DNA from: JAFNGF01 sp964567045
GTDB taxonomy: Bacteria > Planctomycetota > Phycisphaerae > Sedimentisphaerales > Anaerobacaceae
Direction of reading: 5' to 3'
DNA length: 64,000 nt
NCBI GenBank assembly: GCA_964567045.1
Contig: CAZMLE010000009.1
Span: 1-64,000, forward strand
The translations under genes and the position numbers were made by a program. The notes under the pieces were generated by a model, which was not told the origin of the DNA, did not search any database, and saw only the letters and a list, made by a program, of their open reading frames with translations. Shown one piece after another: positions 48,969 to 59,500 of this stretch (position 1 is the first letter of the stretch; each line of letters opens with the position of its first letter).

Positions 48969-49735
48969 TTCGTCAATCTGCATGGCGGATTAATCTTTTT
49001 TATTCTGACATCCGGTCTCCGCAAATAATTGGGCTGTAAAGTTAATGGGTCGGTGAATTGGCCGGCTAAGGCCTTTTGCCAGCCGAGTAAGTGAACCTTG
49101 CTCGCCCGCGGACTCCAATACCTTTCTTCAAAAAACCGGATGCCCTTGGCGCTGAATCTATCCTTATAATATAATAGGCCGTCGCCAAGCAAGCAAATCT
49201 GCTTATCAATTCGGGCAAACCTTTCGACGAATTGTGTAGCGGTCATCAGGGAATCTGGGACGACTTTCTTCCAGATTGCGTCGCTCGTATATTCGTAAAC
49301 GGCGACGAAGAATTGGTTGCGTTTGGCATCAAGAATGGCAGCGACTCTTTCGTCGCTCGTGACTCGTGTCTCGTTACTCGAATTTCGAACCACGCAATCT
49401 GGGGTCATGTCAAGTACATTTGCGGCAATTACGTCCAGTGTATCGACTGCAACGATTCGTGCACCGTTGGCCAGGTGCATTGTTTTTGCCAAAGTGGTTG
49501 CTATGCGCAGGCCGGTGAAACTGCCTGGGCCGATGGAGATGTGGATTTGCTCGATCTGGCGGGGTTTTAGGCCGAAGCGCTCCATCAGGCCTAAGATGGC
49601 AGGAAATATCTCGGCACTGTGCCGCATCGGGCCGGAGAAGGTGGTTTCGGCCAGCAATCTCTCGCCAAGTGCCACGGCGACTGAGCCGGCTCTGCTGGAT
49701 GTTTCCACGGCTAATATCAGCGGTTCTGGCGTCAT
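48944..49735 (-). CDS. tsaB: tRNA threonylcarbamoyladenosine synthesis protein TsaB, with repeat-derived insert and tail
   Basis: The 263-residue cytosolic protein begins LILAVETSSRAGSVAVALGE, then MRHSAEIFPAILGLMERFGL and the clear motif ISIGPGSFTGLRIATTLAKT. It partners TsaD and TsaE in t6A37 modification of tRNAs decoding ANN codons. Two parts do not belong to the family. About 15 residues (VRNSSNETRVTSDER, nucleotides about 49347-49395) interrupt the middle. The C-terminal INPPCRLTNENSKCKM is encoded by a CCGCC-type half palindrome plus an ATTTTGC/ATTTTAC tandem repeat. The core fold looks intact, so it is probably functional. Confidence 0.9.
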   Translation of the reverse strand: MTPEPLILAVETSSRAGSVAVALGERLLAETTFSGPMRHSAEIFPAILGLMERFGLKPRQIEQIHISIGPGSFTGLRIATTLAKTMHLANGARIVAVDTLDVIAANVLDMTPDCVVRNSSNETRVTSDERVAAILDAKRNQFFVAVYEYTSDAIWKKVVPDSLMTATQFVERFARIDKQICLLGDGLLYYKDRFSAKGIRFFEERYWSPRASKVHLLGWQKALAGQFTDPLTLQPNYLRRPDVRIKKINPPCRLTNENSKCKM

Positions 49736-50043
49736 ATCGACTGTTTTGGACGGCTGCGTTTTTTCACCTGATACTTGACAGCTTCATTGTGCCTATAAAA
49801 AACGTCTGTTCGGTGACTAATTCTTTTCGGGTTTTTCCAAACATCCCATTTTACCAGATTACAAATCCAAATATTATCGGTCAGGGGAGCACAAATCGAA
49901 TTTTTCTCTTGCAAAAAGAAATATTTTTTTATAAAGTGAAACATTATAAGGCCAACCTACATCTTGAATTGGAGGTTGTAGATACTGTACGATTTGCCAT
50001 AGGGTTCCCGATAGGGTGATCTGTTATAGGCAGGAGGTTAGGT
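49736..50043. other. Intergenic region between divergent tsaB and secretin genes
   Basis: These 308 bases are AT-rich and should contain both promoters. TTGCAA (49909-49914) with TATAAA (49930-49935) is a possible promoter for the secretin operon, but the 15-base spacer is short. TTGACA at 49775 with TATAAA at 49794 has only 13 bases between. AGGAGG at 50032-50037 is the ribosome site of the next gene. No RNA gene or repeat was recognised. Confidence 0.4.
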
Positions 50044-53000
50044 TTGAGCAAGCCGAGTTTCCTAATCGAATCCTTGGGCATAAAGCCTTTGTCGATTATT
50101 CTGCTACTGTTTGTGCTACTGGTAGCGGTCCCATCGGAGGTAGTCCCGTCTCAACCACAAGAAGTCGGCGAAGACCAGATGATGCGCCAGGTGGTGCAGT
50201 ACCTGATTCAGGTCGGCACGGATCAGTTCCAACGTGGTTACTACCCCCAGGCAGAAAAGACCTTGCTTATGGCCCAGGGCTATCAGGAGTATCTGACTGT
50301 TGCTGAGCGCAGCAGGCTAAACGAGTTTCTGGAAAAGACTCACAAAGCCGCGCTCGAGAGAGAACTGGTGCTGAAGCATAAGCAAACGGCTGCTGACTTA
50401 ATTGCCAAGGGCGAGCTAATCGCAGTCAAGGCACATCTGGAGAGAATCAAGGATAGTCAGTTCTTAACCGAAACCGAGAGGAAGGAAGTAGCCGGCCAAC
50501 TTCAGCAAATAGACCGTCAGATAGGCGGGGGTAAACCGCCTCCCAAGAGGCCCGAAGAGTCTGAGCCTTTGGTCGCGCCGGCGCCGCAGAAAGTCGCCGA
50601 AGAGCCTAACAAAGCGAGAGAACAGGTCGACGGGCGCACAAAACAAATTGCCGAGCTTTATTACCGCAGCTTGAATTACTACCGCACCGGTCAGCTTGAA
50701 AAGGCGCGCGAAGGTTTTATCGAGGTCATAAATAGCGGCTTGATCCCACCACTTATGGCCAAGACGTTGCAAGGTGATATTGCGCGAATCGATGGTATTC
50801 TGGGGCCGAGGCAGGTAGAGATCAAACCTCTTTCCTTGGAAGAAGAAAAACCCCAGCAGAAGTTGCCGGAGCCTGTCCCGAGCCGGGTCGAGGGAGCGAC
50901 CAGTGTACCGGTGATTGAGCCGACGGCTCAGCAGAAAACCCAGCCCGAACCTGAGCCTCAGGTAACGGCTCAACCGGAAAAGCCCGCTCTGGAAATCTTC
51001 GCCGCTCCGGAGGTTACCTCACAGGTGACTGAGCAAGGCAGCTATATTGAACAGATCAATCGACGCAGAAGTATTATCCGGAGTCATACCCAAGCGGTTG
51101 TTAGCGATGCTGTGGACAAAGCACAAAGATATATGAGTCAGGGCCAGTTCGATAAGGCCAAAGAGGTCGTCGGTGGGGCACAGGCCGTGGTTGACAACAG
51201 CCAGCTTCAGCTCGGCGATGAGCTTTTCAAGAGTTATAGCAACGAGCTAAACCAGTTGGACCGCAAGATTAGCCAAGCGACGCAAGAAAAGGCTCGGCAG
51301 TTGGACGAGCAGAAACGTAGCGAAGCAACCGAAGCTCAACGCCTGTTTAGAGAGCAGATGGAGGCGGAAAAACAGAAAAGAATAGTGTCGTTGATGGAAA
51401 GCGCCAAATCTTATCAAAAGCAGCAGAAGTATGAAGCTGCTCTCGGTCAGTTGGAAACCTTGCTGGCTTTGGACCCTCAAAATGATGACGCCCTCGTGTT
51501 GAAGGACACGCTGGAAGATATGGTTTACTTCCGCAAACAGTGGGAATTGCGGAAGGAATCAGATAAACAGAGGGCAGATATTCTCCTGAAAACAGGTGAA
51601 TCTGCGATCCCGTTTGCTCAGGACCTTGTCTATCCTAAGAATTGGCGGGAGATTGTTGAGAAACCGACGCGCCAGCCTGACAAGCCGATCGGGCTCGACC
51701 CGGCTGATGTGGCTGTGTATGAACAACTGGAACAGGTTGTTGACCTTTCACGGTTATCGCCTACCACGCCTCTTAGTGAGGCGATAGATACAATCAAAAA
51801 TGTCGTCGCGCCGCCGCTGAAGGTAGTTGTACTCTGGCGAGACCTCCTTGATAACGCTGAGATTGAGCCGACTACGGCGATCAATATGGATGGGATACCT
51901 GCGGTCCGGCTGGGCACTGCACTGGAGAATCTATTGAAAGCGGTAGCCGGCGGATTCGCAGAACTCGGCTATGTGGTTGACAGGGGAGTCATCACCATAG
52001 CAACTGTGGCGTCGCTTCCGAGCAAGATGGAGACGCGAGTCTACGATATTACCGACCTTGTCGGTGAACCTGCCAATTTCCGTCAGATGGGCGGCATGGG
52101 CATGATGGGCATGGGTGGCATGGGTGGCATGGGCATGGGCGGCATGGGTGGCTATGGCATGGGCGGTATGGGCGGCATGGGCGGTATGGGCGGCATGGGT
52201 GGCTACGGCGGTGGCTATGGCGGGACGAGTGGCTATGGCGGCACGAGTGGCTATGGCGGTACGAGTGGCTACGGCGGCGGTACGAGTGGCTACGGCGGCG
52301 GTGGCTATGGCGGCATGGGGGGCATGGGTGGCTATGGCGGCATGGGCGGTGGTTATGGTGGCATGGGAGGCTACGGCGGCGGTATGGGAGGCTACGGCGG
52401 CGGTATGGGCGGCTACGGCGGCGGTATGGGCGGCTATGGCGGCGGCATGGGCGGCATGGGCGGCTATGGCATGGGCGGCATGGGCATGCAGGACACGAGC
52501 ATCTACCGAGCGCAAGACCTGGTTACGCTTATTGAGAATACCATCCAGCCGGATACCTGGTATGACACCAGTGACACAGGAGAGGGCAGCATAACGACAT
52601 ATCCAAGCGGCCAGCAGCCTAAAAAGCTTGCCGTCTACCAAACTCGCGAAGTTCATAATGAGATCGAAAAGTTGCTTAAGGAGCTGCGAGTAGCCCTTGG
52701 GTATCAAGTCTCGATAGAGGCGAGATTCCTCGTGGTAAGTGAGAATTTCCTTGAAGATATCGGTCTTGATGTAGACTTTAGCTATAATCTTGGTGGTAAG
52801 TGGGGTTTGGTTACAGTCGCACAATCTTCAGCTTCGGGCGCTGCATCTGAAGCAACAAAGATTTCGGGCACTTTAGGCGGGGGGGAGTATGCAGCCGCTT
52901 CAGTAACCGGCGGTTATGGAAGTATCCTTGATGATTTGCAGGTGAGTTTCATTCTACGCATGACTCAAGGCCGCACCGATGCGCAGACAATGACCGCGCC

Positions 53001-53580
53001 AAAGGCGACTGTGCTGAGCGGCGAGACAGCCAGCTTTACTATTCAAGACATTGGCTGGTATACTATGCCTGTTAGTGTTTTCCGCACTCTGATTCCTTCC
53101 TGGCCTACTGGACAGGTAGACGAGATAGAACCGCCTGAACCGCAGATGTTCACGACCGGCACATATCTTACCATTACTCCCATTATTATGCCGGATAAGA
53201 AAAACGTTTTGCTGAATATACAAGCCATGTTAAGTGAGCTGCTCCGGATGCGGACAATAACCTCTCCCGGCGTCACCGATGAGGGCGAGCTTTACGAACT
53301 CCCGTATACCATGCCTGAAACAGAGACTTCAAATATAATGACACGTGTGAGTGTGCCGGATGGCGGGACATTGCTTTTGGGCGGTCAGAAGATAAGCGCA
53401 GAAATTGAAAAAGAGGTCGGGGTGCCCATATTGAGTAAGATACCTGTCATTGGCGCAGCGTTTGGCAACCGCAGCAAGGTTAGAGACAGCAGGATATTAC
53501 TAATACTGGTTAAGCCGACCGTAATTCTCCAGGAAGAGCGGGAGAAAGAGGCAATTGCAGCTATGGAAAGCGGGTCTTAG
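50044..53580 (+). CDS. Type II secretion-like secretin (GspD family) with TPR N-terminus and Gly/Met/Tyr-rich insert
   Basis: The 1178-residue protein starts at TTG 50044, with AGGAGG six bases upstream. A hydrophobic signal (SIILLLFVLLVAVPSEVV) leads to helical TPR-like repeats (FQRGYYPQAEKTLLMAQGYQ, YRTGQLEKAREGFIEVI, YEAALGQLETLLALDPQNDD). A short N-type domain (RVYDITDLVGEP) is followed by a Gly/Met/Tyr-rich block (residues about 682-815), then YRAQDLVTLIENTIQPDTW and VYQTREVHNEIEKLLKELR. The secretin core shows LVVSENFLEDIGLDVDFSY, QTMTAPKATVLSGETASF and VGVPILSKIPVIGAAFGNRS. It should form an outer-membrane channel. The giant protease gene begins 12 bases after its stop. A palindrome-derived SRVEG lies near residue 280. 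Confidence 0.88.
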   Translation: MSKPSFLIESLGIKPLSIILLLFVLLVAVPSEVVPSQPQEVGEDQMMRQVVQYLIQVGTDQFQRGYYPQAEKTLLMAQGYQEYLTVAERSRLNEFLEKTHKAALERELVLKHKQTAADLIAKGELIAVKAHLERIKDSQFLTETERKEVAGQLQQIDRQIGGGKPPPKRPEESEPLVAPAPQKVAEEPNKAREQVDGRTKQIAELYYRSLNYYRTGQLEKAREGFIEVINSGLIPPLMAKTLQGDIARIDGILGPRQVEIKPLSLEEEKPQQKLPEPVPSRVEGATSVPVIEPTAQQKTQPEPEPQVTAQPEKPALEIFAAPEVTSQVTEQGSYIEQINRRRSIIRSHTQAVVSDAVDKAQRYMSQGQFDKAKEVVGGAQAVVDNSQLQLGDELFKSYSNELNQLDRKISQATQEKARQLDEQKRSEATEAQRLFREQMEAEKQKRIVSLMESAKSYQKQQKYEAALGQLETLLALDPQNDDALVLKDTLEDMVYFRKQWELRKESDKQRADILLKTGESAIPFAQDLVYPKNWREIVEKPTRQPDKPIGLDPADVAVYEQLEQVVDLSRLSPTTPLSEAIDTIKNVVAPPLKVVVLWRDLLDNAEIEPTTAINMDGIPAVRLGTALENLLKAVAGGFAELGYVVDRGVITIATVASLPSKMETRVYDITDLVGEPANFRQMGGMGMMGMGGMGGMGMGGMGGYGMGGMGGMGGMGGMGGYGGGYGGTSGYGGTSGYGGTSGYGGGTSGYGGGGYGGMGGMGGYGGMGGGYGGMGGYGGGMGGYGGGMGGYGGGMGGYGGGMGGMGGYGMGGMGMQDTSIYRAQDLVTLIENTIQPDTWYDTSDTGEGSITTYPSGQQPKKLAVYQTREVHNEIEKLLKELRVALGYQVSIEARFLVVSENFLEDIGLDVDFSYNLGGKWGLVTVAQSSASGAASEATKISGTLGGGEYAAASVTGGYGSILDDLQVSFILRMTQGRTDAQTMTAPKATVLSGETASFTIQDIGWYTMPVSVFRTLIPSWPTGQVDEIEPPEPQMFTTGTYLTITPIIMPDKKNVLLNIQAMLSELLRMRTITSPGVTDEGELYELPYTMPETETSNIMTRVSVPDGGTLLLGGQKISAEIEKEVGVPILSKIPVIGAAFGNRSKVRDSRILLILVKPTVILQEEREKEAIAAMESGS
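50868..50893. repeat. SRVEG-type palindromic repeat inside the secretin gene
   Basis: CCTGTCCCGAGCCGGGTCGA is the reverse-strand form of the TTCGACCCGGCTCAGGACGG element at the trpA end (about 12558-12580). It encodes PVPSRVEG in a disordered Pro-rich linker. Confidence 0.65.
52087..52488 (+). repeat. GGMGGYGG-encoding tandem repeat within the secretin gene
   Basis: About 134 codons of GGCATGGGC, GGCTATGGC and ACGAGTGGC units encode a Gly-rich sequence with Met, Tyr and Ser/Thr. GGTATGGGCGGCTACGGCGG repeats almost exactly four times in the second half. Copy number may vary by slippage. Confidence 0.9.
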
Positions 53581-53592
53581 AAGGAGCAGCCG

Positions 53593-56500
53593 TTGAAATT
53601 GACAATTGACAATTGTGAATTGACAATTCTTCGGACGCGACCCCTCGGTTTCGCTCAGGGCAGGCCCGGCACCTTGTACTTGCTGACTGGCCTTTTAGTC
53701 TTCGCATGGGCACAAGCTGCTCTCGGCAGCGACGCGCGGCAACGGCCGGCAGGTGGCGATACGGCAGTTGTCGCGGCAGCCGATTTCTCAAAAGTCCCAC
53801 TTTCAAACTGGCTTTACGCCCCGGCCATCACTCGTGGGCGGGGCGAAGTGGTCGTGCGTTTTGTTGACAAGGACCTCCAGCCGCCATCCAGTCCAGAGGC
53901 GATAGGTCCGCGGACGACACGGGCAATGCGAAGCGCCGTGTCGGATTCTATCGTACGCGGGGCAACGGTGCGCAAGGAGTATGACCGTGTGGTTTCCGGT
54001 CTTGCTCTGGTAAAGCTGCCTGCGGGCACGTCCGTTTACGATGCTGTTACTCGGTTCAACCAGTCGGCAAATATCCTATACGCAGAGCCAAACTACAAGT
54101 ACCGGTTCCTTCGCATTCCCAATGACCCGAATTTCCCTCAGCAATGGGCCCTGCACAACACCGGGCAGACCGGCGGACTGGTCGACGCCGACATTGACGG
54201 ACCCGAAGCCTGGGATATTCAGACCGGCAGCAAAAAGGTTCTTGTAGCCGTAGCAGATTCGGGCATCGACTACAAGCATCCTGACCTTGGGCCTAACCTG
54301 TGGATGAACACTAAGGAGCTGTTCGGCCTACCCAACGTCGACGACGACGGCAACGGCTATGCAGATGATTTCTACGGCTATGATTTTGTGAACAATGACG
54401 GCGACCCCGCCGACGACGTCTTCCACGGTACATACTGTGCAGGCATCATAGGCGCGATGGGCAACAATATGACCGGTATCGCGGGTGTCTGCTGGAACGC
54501 CAGCATTGTAGCCTTGAAGGTTGGTGACGCCAACGGCGTCAGTTTGGACGCGGCCATTGCAGCCATCGAATATGCTACCACAATTGGCGCCAAGGTTATA
54601 AACGTATCGTGGGGAGGGTATCAGTACAGCCAGGCGCTCAAAGACGCCATCGATGCCGCAGGAGAAGCTGGCGTATTGTTCGCAGCGGCAGCAGGAAACG
54701 ACTCCAGCGATAACGACCAGAATCCTTTCTATCCAGCCAGTTACGAGTGCGACAACATCATCTCGGTAATGGCGACAGACCAGGATGACCAGATTGCGTG
54801 GTTCTCCAATTACGGCGCTGCGTCGGTTGATATAGCTGAGCCTGGGGCGGAAGTTATAAGTACCACGCCGACCTCACGGACGCGGACAATGTCCCGTTTG
54901 GGTTTGTCTGCCAATTACGACGTCACCAATGGGACGTCGATGGCTGCCCCGCATGTCTCGGGGGCTGCGGCACTAGTTTGGTCGCAATATCCATCGTTAT
55001 CTTCTCAAGTCGTAAAGCAAATCCTCCTGCAGACTGCCGACCGGACGTTGCCCGGCCTTTGTCTATCACGTGGACGTGTTAACGTTCACAAGGCACTGGA
55101 AATAATCCCCACGGGAAAGGCCGGCAGAGTCTTAAATACCAGGGACGATCCTAATAACCCCGCCAGTTATTACAAGACAATTCAGTCGGCTATAGACGCT
55201 GCCAACAATGGCGATGTGCTGATCGCCGAAACATTTCCTGATACTAATAGTATCTTCGTTGAAAACATTGACTTCGCTGGCCTCGCAATAACCCTTCGCA
55301 GCGGCAATGTCAAGAACCCAAGCGACCCGACGATATATCCCGAAAGCACATTTATATTGGGCTACTCACGGAACGCTTCTGCGGTGACGTTCGCCAGCAA
55401 TGAAGGCGCGGGTTCCGTGCTGAAAGGGATAACTCTCAGTCTGGGTAACGCCGATTACGGTGGGGGCATCAGGTGTGACGAGGCATCGCCAACAATCACC
55501 GACTGCATCATCGCCAACAACTTCGCGAAGTACTATGGCGGCGGAATCGATTGCTATCGCGCTTCGCCGAAAATCACGAATTGTGTCATCGCCGGCAACA
55601 GAGCCTTTGGAAAGTCCGGCACAGGCGGAGGTATTAACTGCGAAGAAGCTTCTGCCAACATTGCTAACTGTAATATTAGCGATAATTTCGCCAGTAATGT
55701 CGGCGGCGGCATAGCCTGTTATCATGCGTCCCCGACGATATTTAACTGCTTTATAACCAACAACTCTGCCGTCTACGAGAGCGGCGGAATTGACTGCGAG
55801 GCATCATCGCCTGTCATCACGAACTGTACCATTGTCGTCGACCAGGGCAATCCCTCAAAAGATGGCGGCATCTTTGCTTATCAAGGGTCCTCTCCGGCAA
55901 TCAAGAACTGCATCTTGTGGGGCAATGGGGACGACCTGTACAACTGCTGGGCTACTTACTCCGCCATCGACGATAGTGACGAAGGCATCGGCAACATTCA
56001 TTCAGGCCCGTTATTTGTCACCGGACCGCGCGGCAGCTACTATCTAAGCCAGACCTCTGCCGGTCAGCTCAATAACAGTCCCTGCGTGAACGCCGGCGAC
56101 CCCAACACGAGTCCTCTTCTGCGCTTGCAGATGCTCAAGTATACCACCAGGACCGATGGCGTAGCTGATGCGAATGCCGTTGACATGGGAGCTCACTATT
56201 TGACCGCGAAGGCTTTGCTCTTCCCGTTAATGGTTTACGTCGTCGATGCGAACGGTGTATCTGTTCAGCCGGCCCTTGCCAAGGGCTATGTTGATCCCAA
56301 CAGCGGCAGCTACAGGCAGTACGAGGTAGTGCGGCTGAGAGCATATCCGAATCCAGGCTATCGAGTCAAAGCCTGGACAGGAACCGACAATGATTCATCC
56401 AAAGAGTCTAACAACACCGTTACTATACTTGCCGATACTGAAATTACCATTCAGTTTGAAGAGATTCCTTTATACCAGTTGCGAACCAGTGTTGTTGGCG

Positions 56501-59500
56501 AAAACGGAACAATCTCTCCATATCATAGAAGAGGGCAGGCTTATCCTGAAGGCACGGTAGTAGCTCTTACTGGCGCGCCTGACCAGACATACATTGTCGA
56601 CAAATGGAGCGGAACTGACAATGACAGGTCCTGGGCTACGACGAATACGGTGACAATGGATTCCGATAAAGAGGTCACAGTCGAGTTCCGACAGCCCAGG
56701 AGTCTGCACGTGCCCGGACAATATCGCGCGATCAGCAGCGCAATGGCTGCGGCCTACACCCATGGTGACAAGGTCATTGTGGCGGCTGGTGCTTATCTTG
56801 AGTCTTCTCTTGACTTCGCTGGCAAGGCAATCACCATCGCCAGTGAGCATCCGGATGATCCTCGCTGTGTTGCCGCTACGGTTATTGACTGTCAGCGGCG
56901 GGGGCGAGCCTTCATCCTCCAGAAAGGTGAGGGGCCGGACGCGGTAATTGATGGCTTCACCATTGTAAATGGTTCAGCGGTTTTCGACCCCAACACGCCG
57001 CCCGATACTGGGGGCACCGGTTCCGATGGTGAGGATGGCCTGGGCGGAGCAATCGCCTGCTTCAATGGAAGCAGCCCTACCATTTCCAATTTAGTTATCA
57101 GGAACTGCATTGCGCGTGGCCGTGACGGCGAAGATGGTAGTTTTATCTGGGACCCTCCGTCTGCCCCGCCGGCCGCGCCTGCTGCTCTGGATCCGCTGGA
57201 CCCGCTGCCGGATCCGCCGGATATCGATCCGAACGACCCGAATACATACGACCCGAATAACGTGGTTACCCCTGGCGATCCGAATTCGCCTATAGATGGT
57301 ATGAATGGTCAGGCCGGCCAGGACGGTCAGCCCGGCCAGGCTGGTATGGACGGCGCAAATGGTCAGCCTGGGTATGCCGGCGGCAAGGGTGCTAACGGCT
57401 ACGGCGGCGCCTTGTATTTTGATGCCAACAGTGCTCCGACTATTTTGCACTGTACGATTATTAATTGCCAGGCTTTTGGCGCAAATGGCGGCTTCGGTGG
57501 GCAAGGTCAGAACGGTCAGGACGGCCAGGACGGTCAAGACGGCCAGCCCGGGCAGGATGGCCAGGCCGGCCAGGATGGTTTCAATGACGGAGCAGATGGG
57601 GCAGGCGGTGCCGGTGGCGCCGGTGGTGTCGGTGGAAACGGTGGAAAAGGCGGCGATGGCGGGAGAGGCGGCGACGGCGGCGACGGCGGCGAGGCCTTGG
57701 GCGGCGCTATCTACTTCGGGCCTAATTGCCGGCCCACAATAAAATACTGCACGATTACCAACTGCATTACCAGGCAGGGGATGGGTAGTGCAGCAGGCAC
57801 TGGTGGTAACGGCGGCAACGCCGCCAATGCCGGCGCCGGCGCCGACGGCGGCGGGGGCGGTGACCCCGATGGCGCAGACGGCCAAGCCGGCACAGATGGC
57901 AGCGGCGGAAATGGCGGCACAGGCGGCGACGGCGGCAATATGAGCCGCAACGGGCAGCGCGCCTGGGCAGGTGCTATATTCTATGGCGAAAACTGCCAGG
58001 TCAAGGTGTCCGACACCGTTATCAGTTACAACTCCAATACCACCTTGGTTCCGTCATACGCCTTCTCTGCTGGTAATGGCGGCAACGGCGGCAACGGCGG
58101 TGATACGGGCGGCAATGGCGGCGACGGCGGCGCGGGTGGCTGGGGTCAGCCTGTTGGTGCCGGCGGCACCGGCGGCACCGGCGGCCAGGATGGAGGCAAC
58201 GGCGCCGACGGCGGGCCAGGATTGTCAGATTTCAGCTTCACCAGCAGTTTTGCAGGCGGTAATTACTACGACGTCAACTGCACCGTTGAGCTTACCAACT
58301 GCAGAATTAACTACAACTTGTCCGAGTTTGATGACGGCGGCGGCGAAGATTACAAGGATGACTGTACAGTGTCACTGGCTCGCTGTGAATATATCGGCAA
58401 CAGTGGCGGATACAACGGCGGTGCTATGTGCTTTGACCGGTCGTGCTCGGCAAAGATTGATGACTGCAATTTTAGCAATAATACAGCCGTGCACGATGGT
58501 GGTGGATTGTACTATTGGTACGATTGTTCATTGGATATCAGCAACAGTAGATTCACGGGCAACCTGGCGGTGCAGGATCTGGGCGCCGGCGGCGCAATAT
58601 ACATTGAGGAAGGTGCCACCGCAAAGGTCAAGAGCAGTAAATTCGTGAAAAACCGAGCCATATTCGGCGGTGGTCTGTACTGGTATGGCCAGGGCTCTGA
58701 CATAGCGATTCTCGACAGCGTCATCAATGAGAATACTGCCGAACACGGCGGAGGTTTGTATTGGAGCGGCGGCGCACCTACGATCAGTGGCTGCGGTATC
58801 AGGGCTAACAAAGCCACCGGTGAAACAGTCTGGGTTGGCCAGGTCGCTGATTATGCAGACTTCTACGGCGGCGGAGGGGGAATGTTCTGCTGGTCGTCAG
58901 GAGCCGTCATCACCAATTGCTTCATAACCGACAATTCGGCCTCCGGCTCAGGCGGCGGCGTGTATTTCGGCGGAGACCCCTGCTCGCCCATACTTAAGAA
59001 CTGTTTGGTCAAAGGTAACTCCGCTGTGCTGGATGGCGGCGGCATCGTCTCTTACTGGTCCGTAGCACCGACAATCTCGAACTGCACGATCGTCGACAAC
59101 CGGGCCTACGGTTCTGCCAGCACCCAAAATGGAAGGGGCGGAGGACTATCCTGCTCATACGAAAGTCATACCGCACTTGTTAATAGTATCCTCTGGGGCA
59201 ACACCGCAACTATCGGCAACCAGATTGCAATTGGTAGCGTCAACGATCCTGTGTATCTACAGAGACCTGCTTGGCTAACAGTGTCATATTGTGATATCCA
59301 GGGCGGGGGCAATCCACAAGCGATCTATGTTGAGCCGGGCCGCATCCTGAGCTGGCTCGCCGGCAATATCGATGCTGATCCCATCTTTACCGGGCCTTAT
59401 TACCTTAGTCAAACTGCAGCAGGCCAAGGTGCAAACAGCCCGTGTGTCGATGCGGGAAGCGATTTGGCGGTCAAACTTGGCCTCGATAAATTTACCACCA

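Noticed and set aside
52087..52488. CRISPR-like regular repeats
   Set aside because: The units are short, vary in length, have no unique spacers and are in frame with a protein.
51931..52824. Minus-strand frame with an Ala/His/Thr-rich repeat opposite the secretin
   Set aside because: It is the complement of the GGMGGYGG repeat. The secretin motifs on both sides are continuous on the plus strand.
57091..57885. Minus-strand 264-codon frame and several plus-frame alternatives in the beta-helix region
   Set aside because: The giant plus-strand frame is open through all of it with consistent beta-helix coils. The others arise from GGC/GCC-rich codons.
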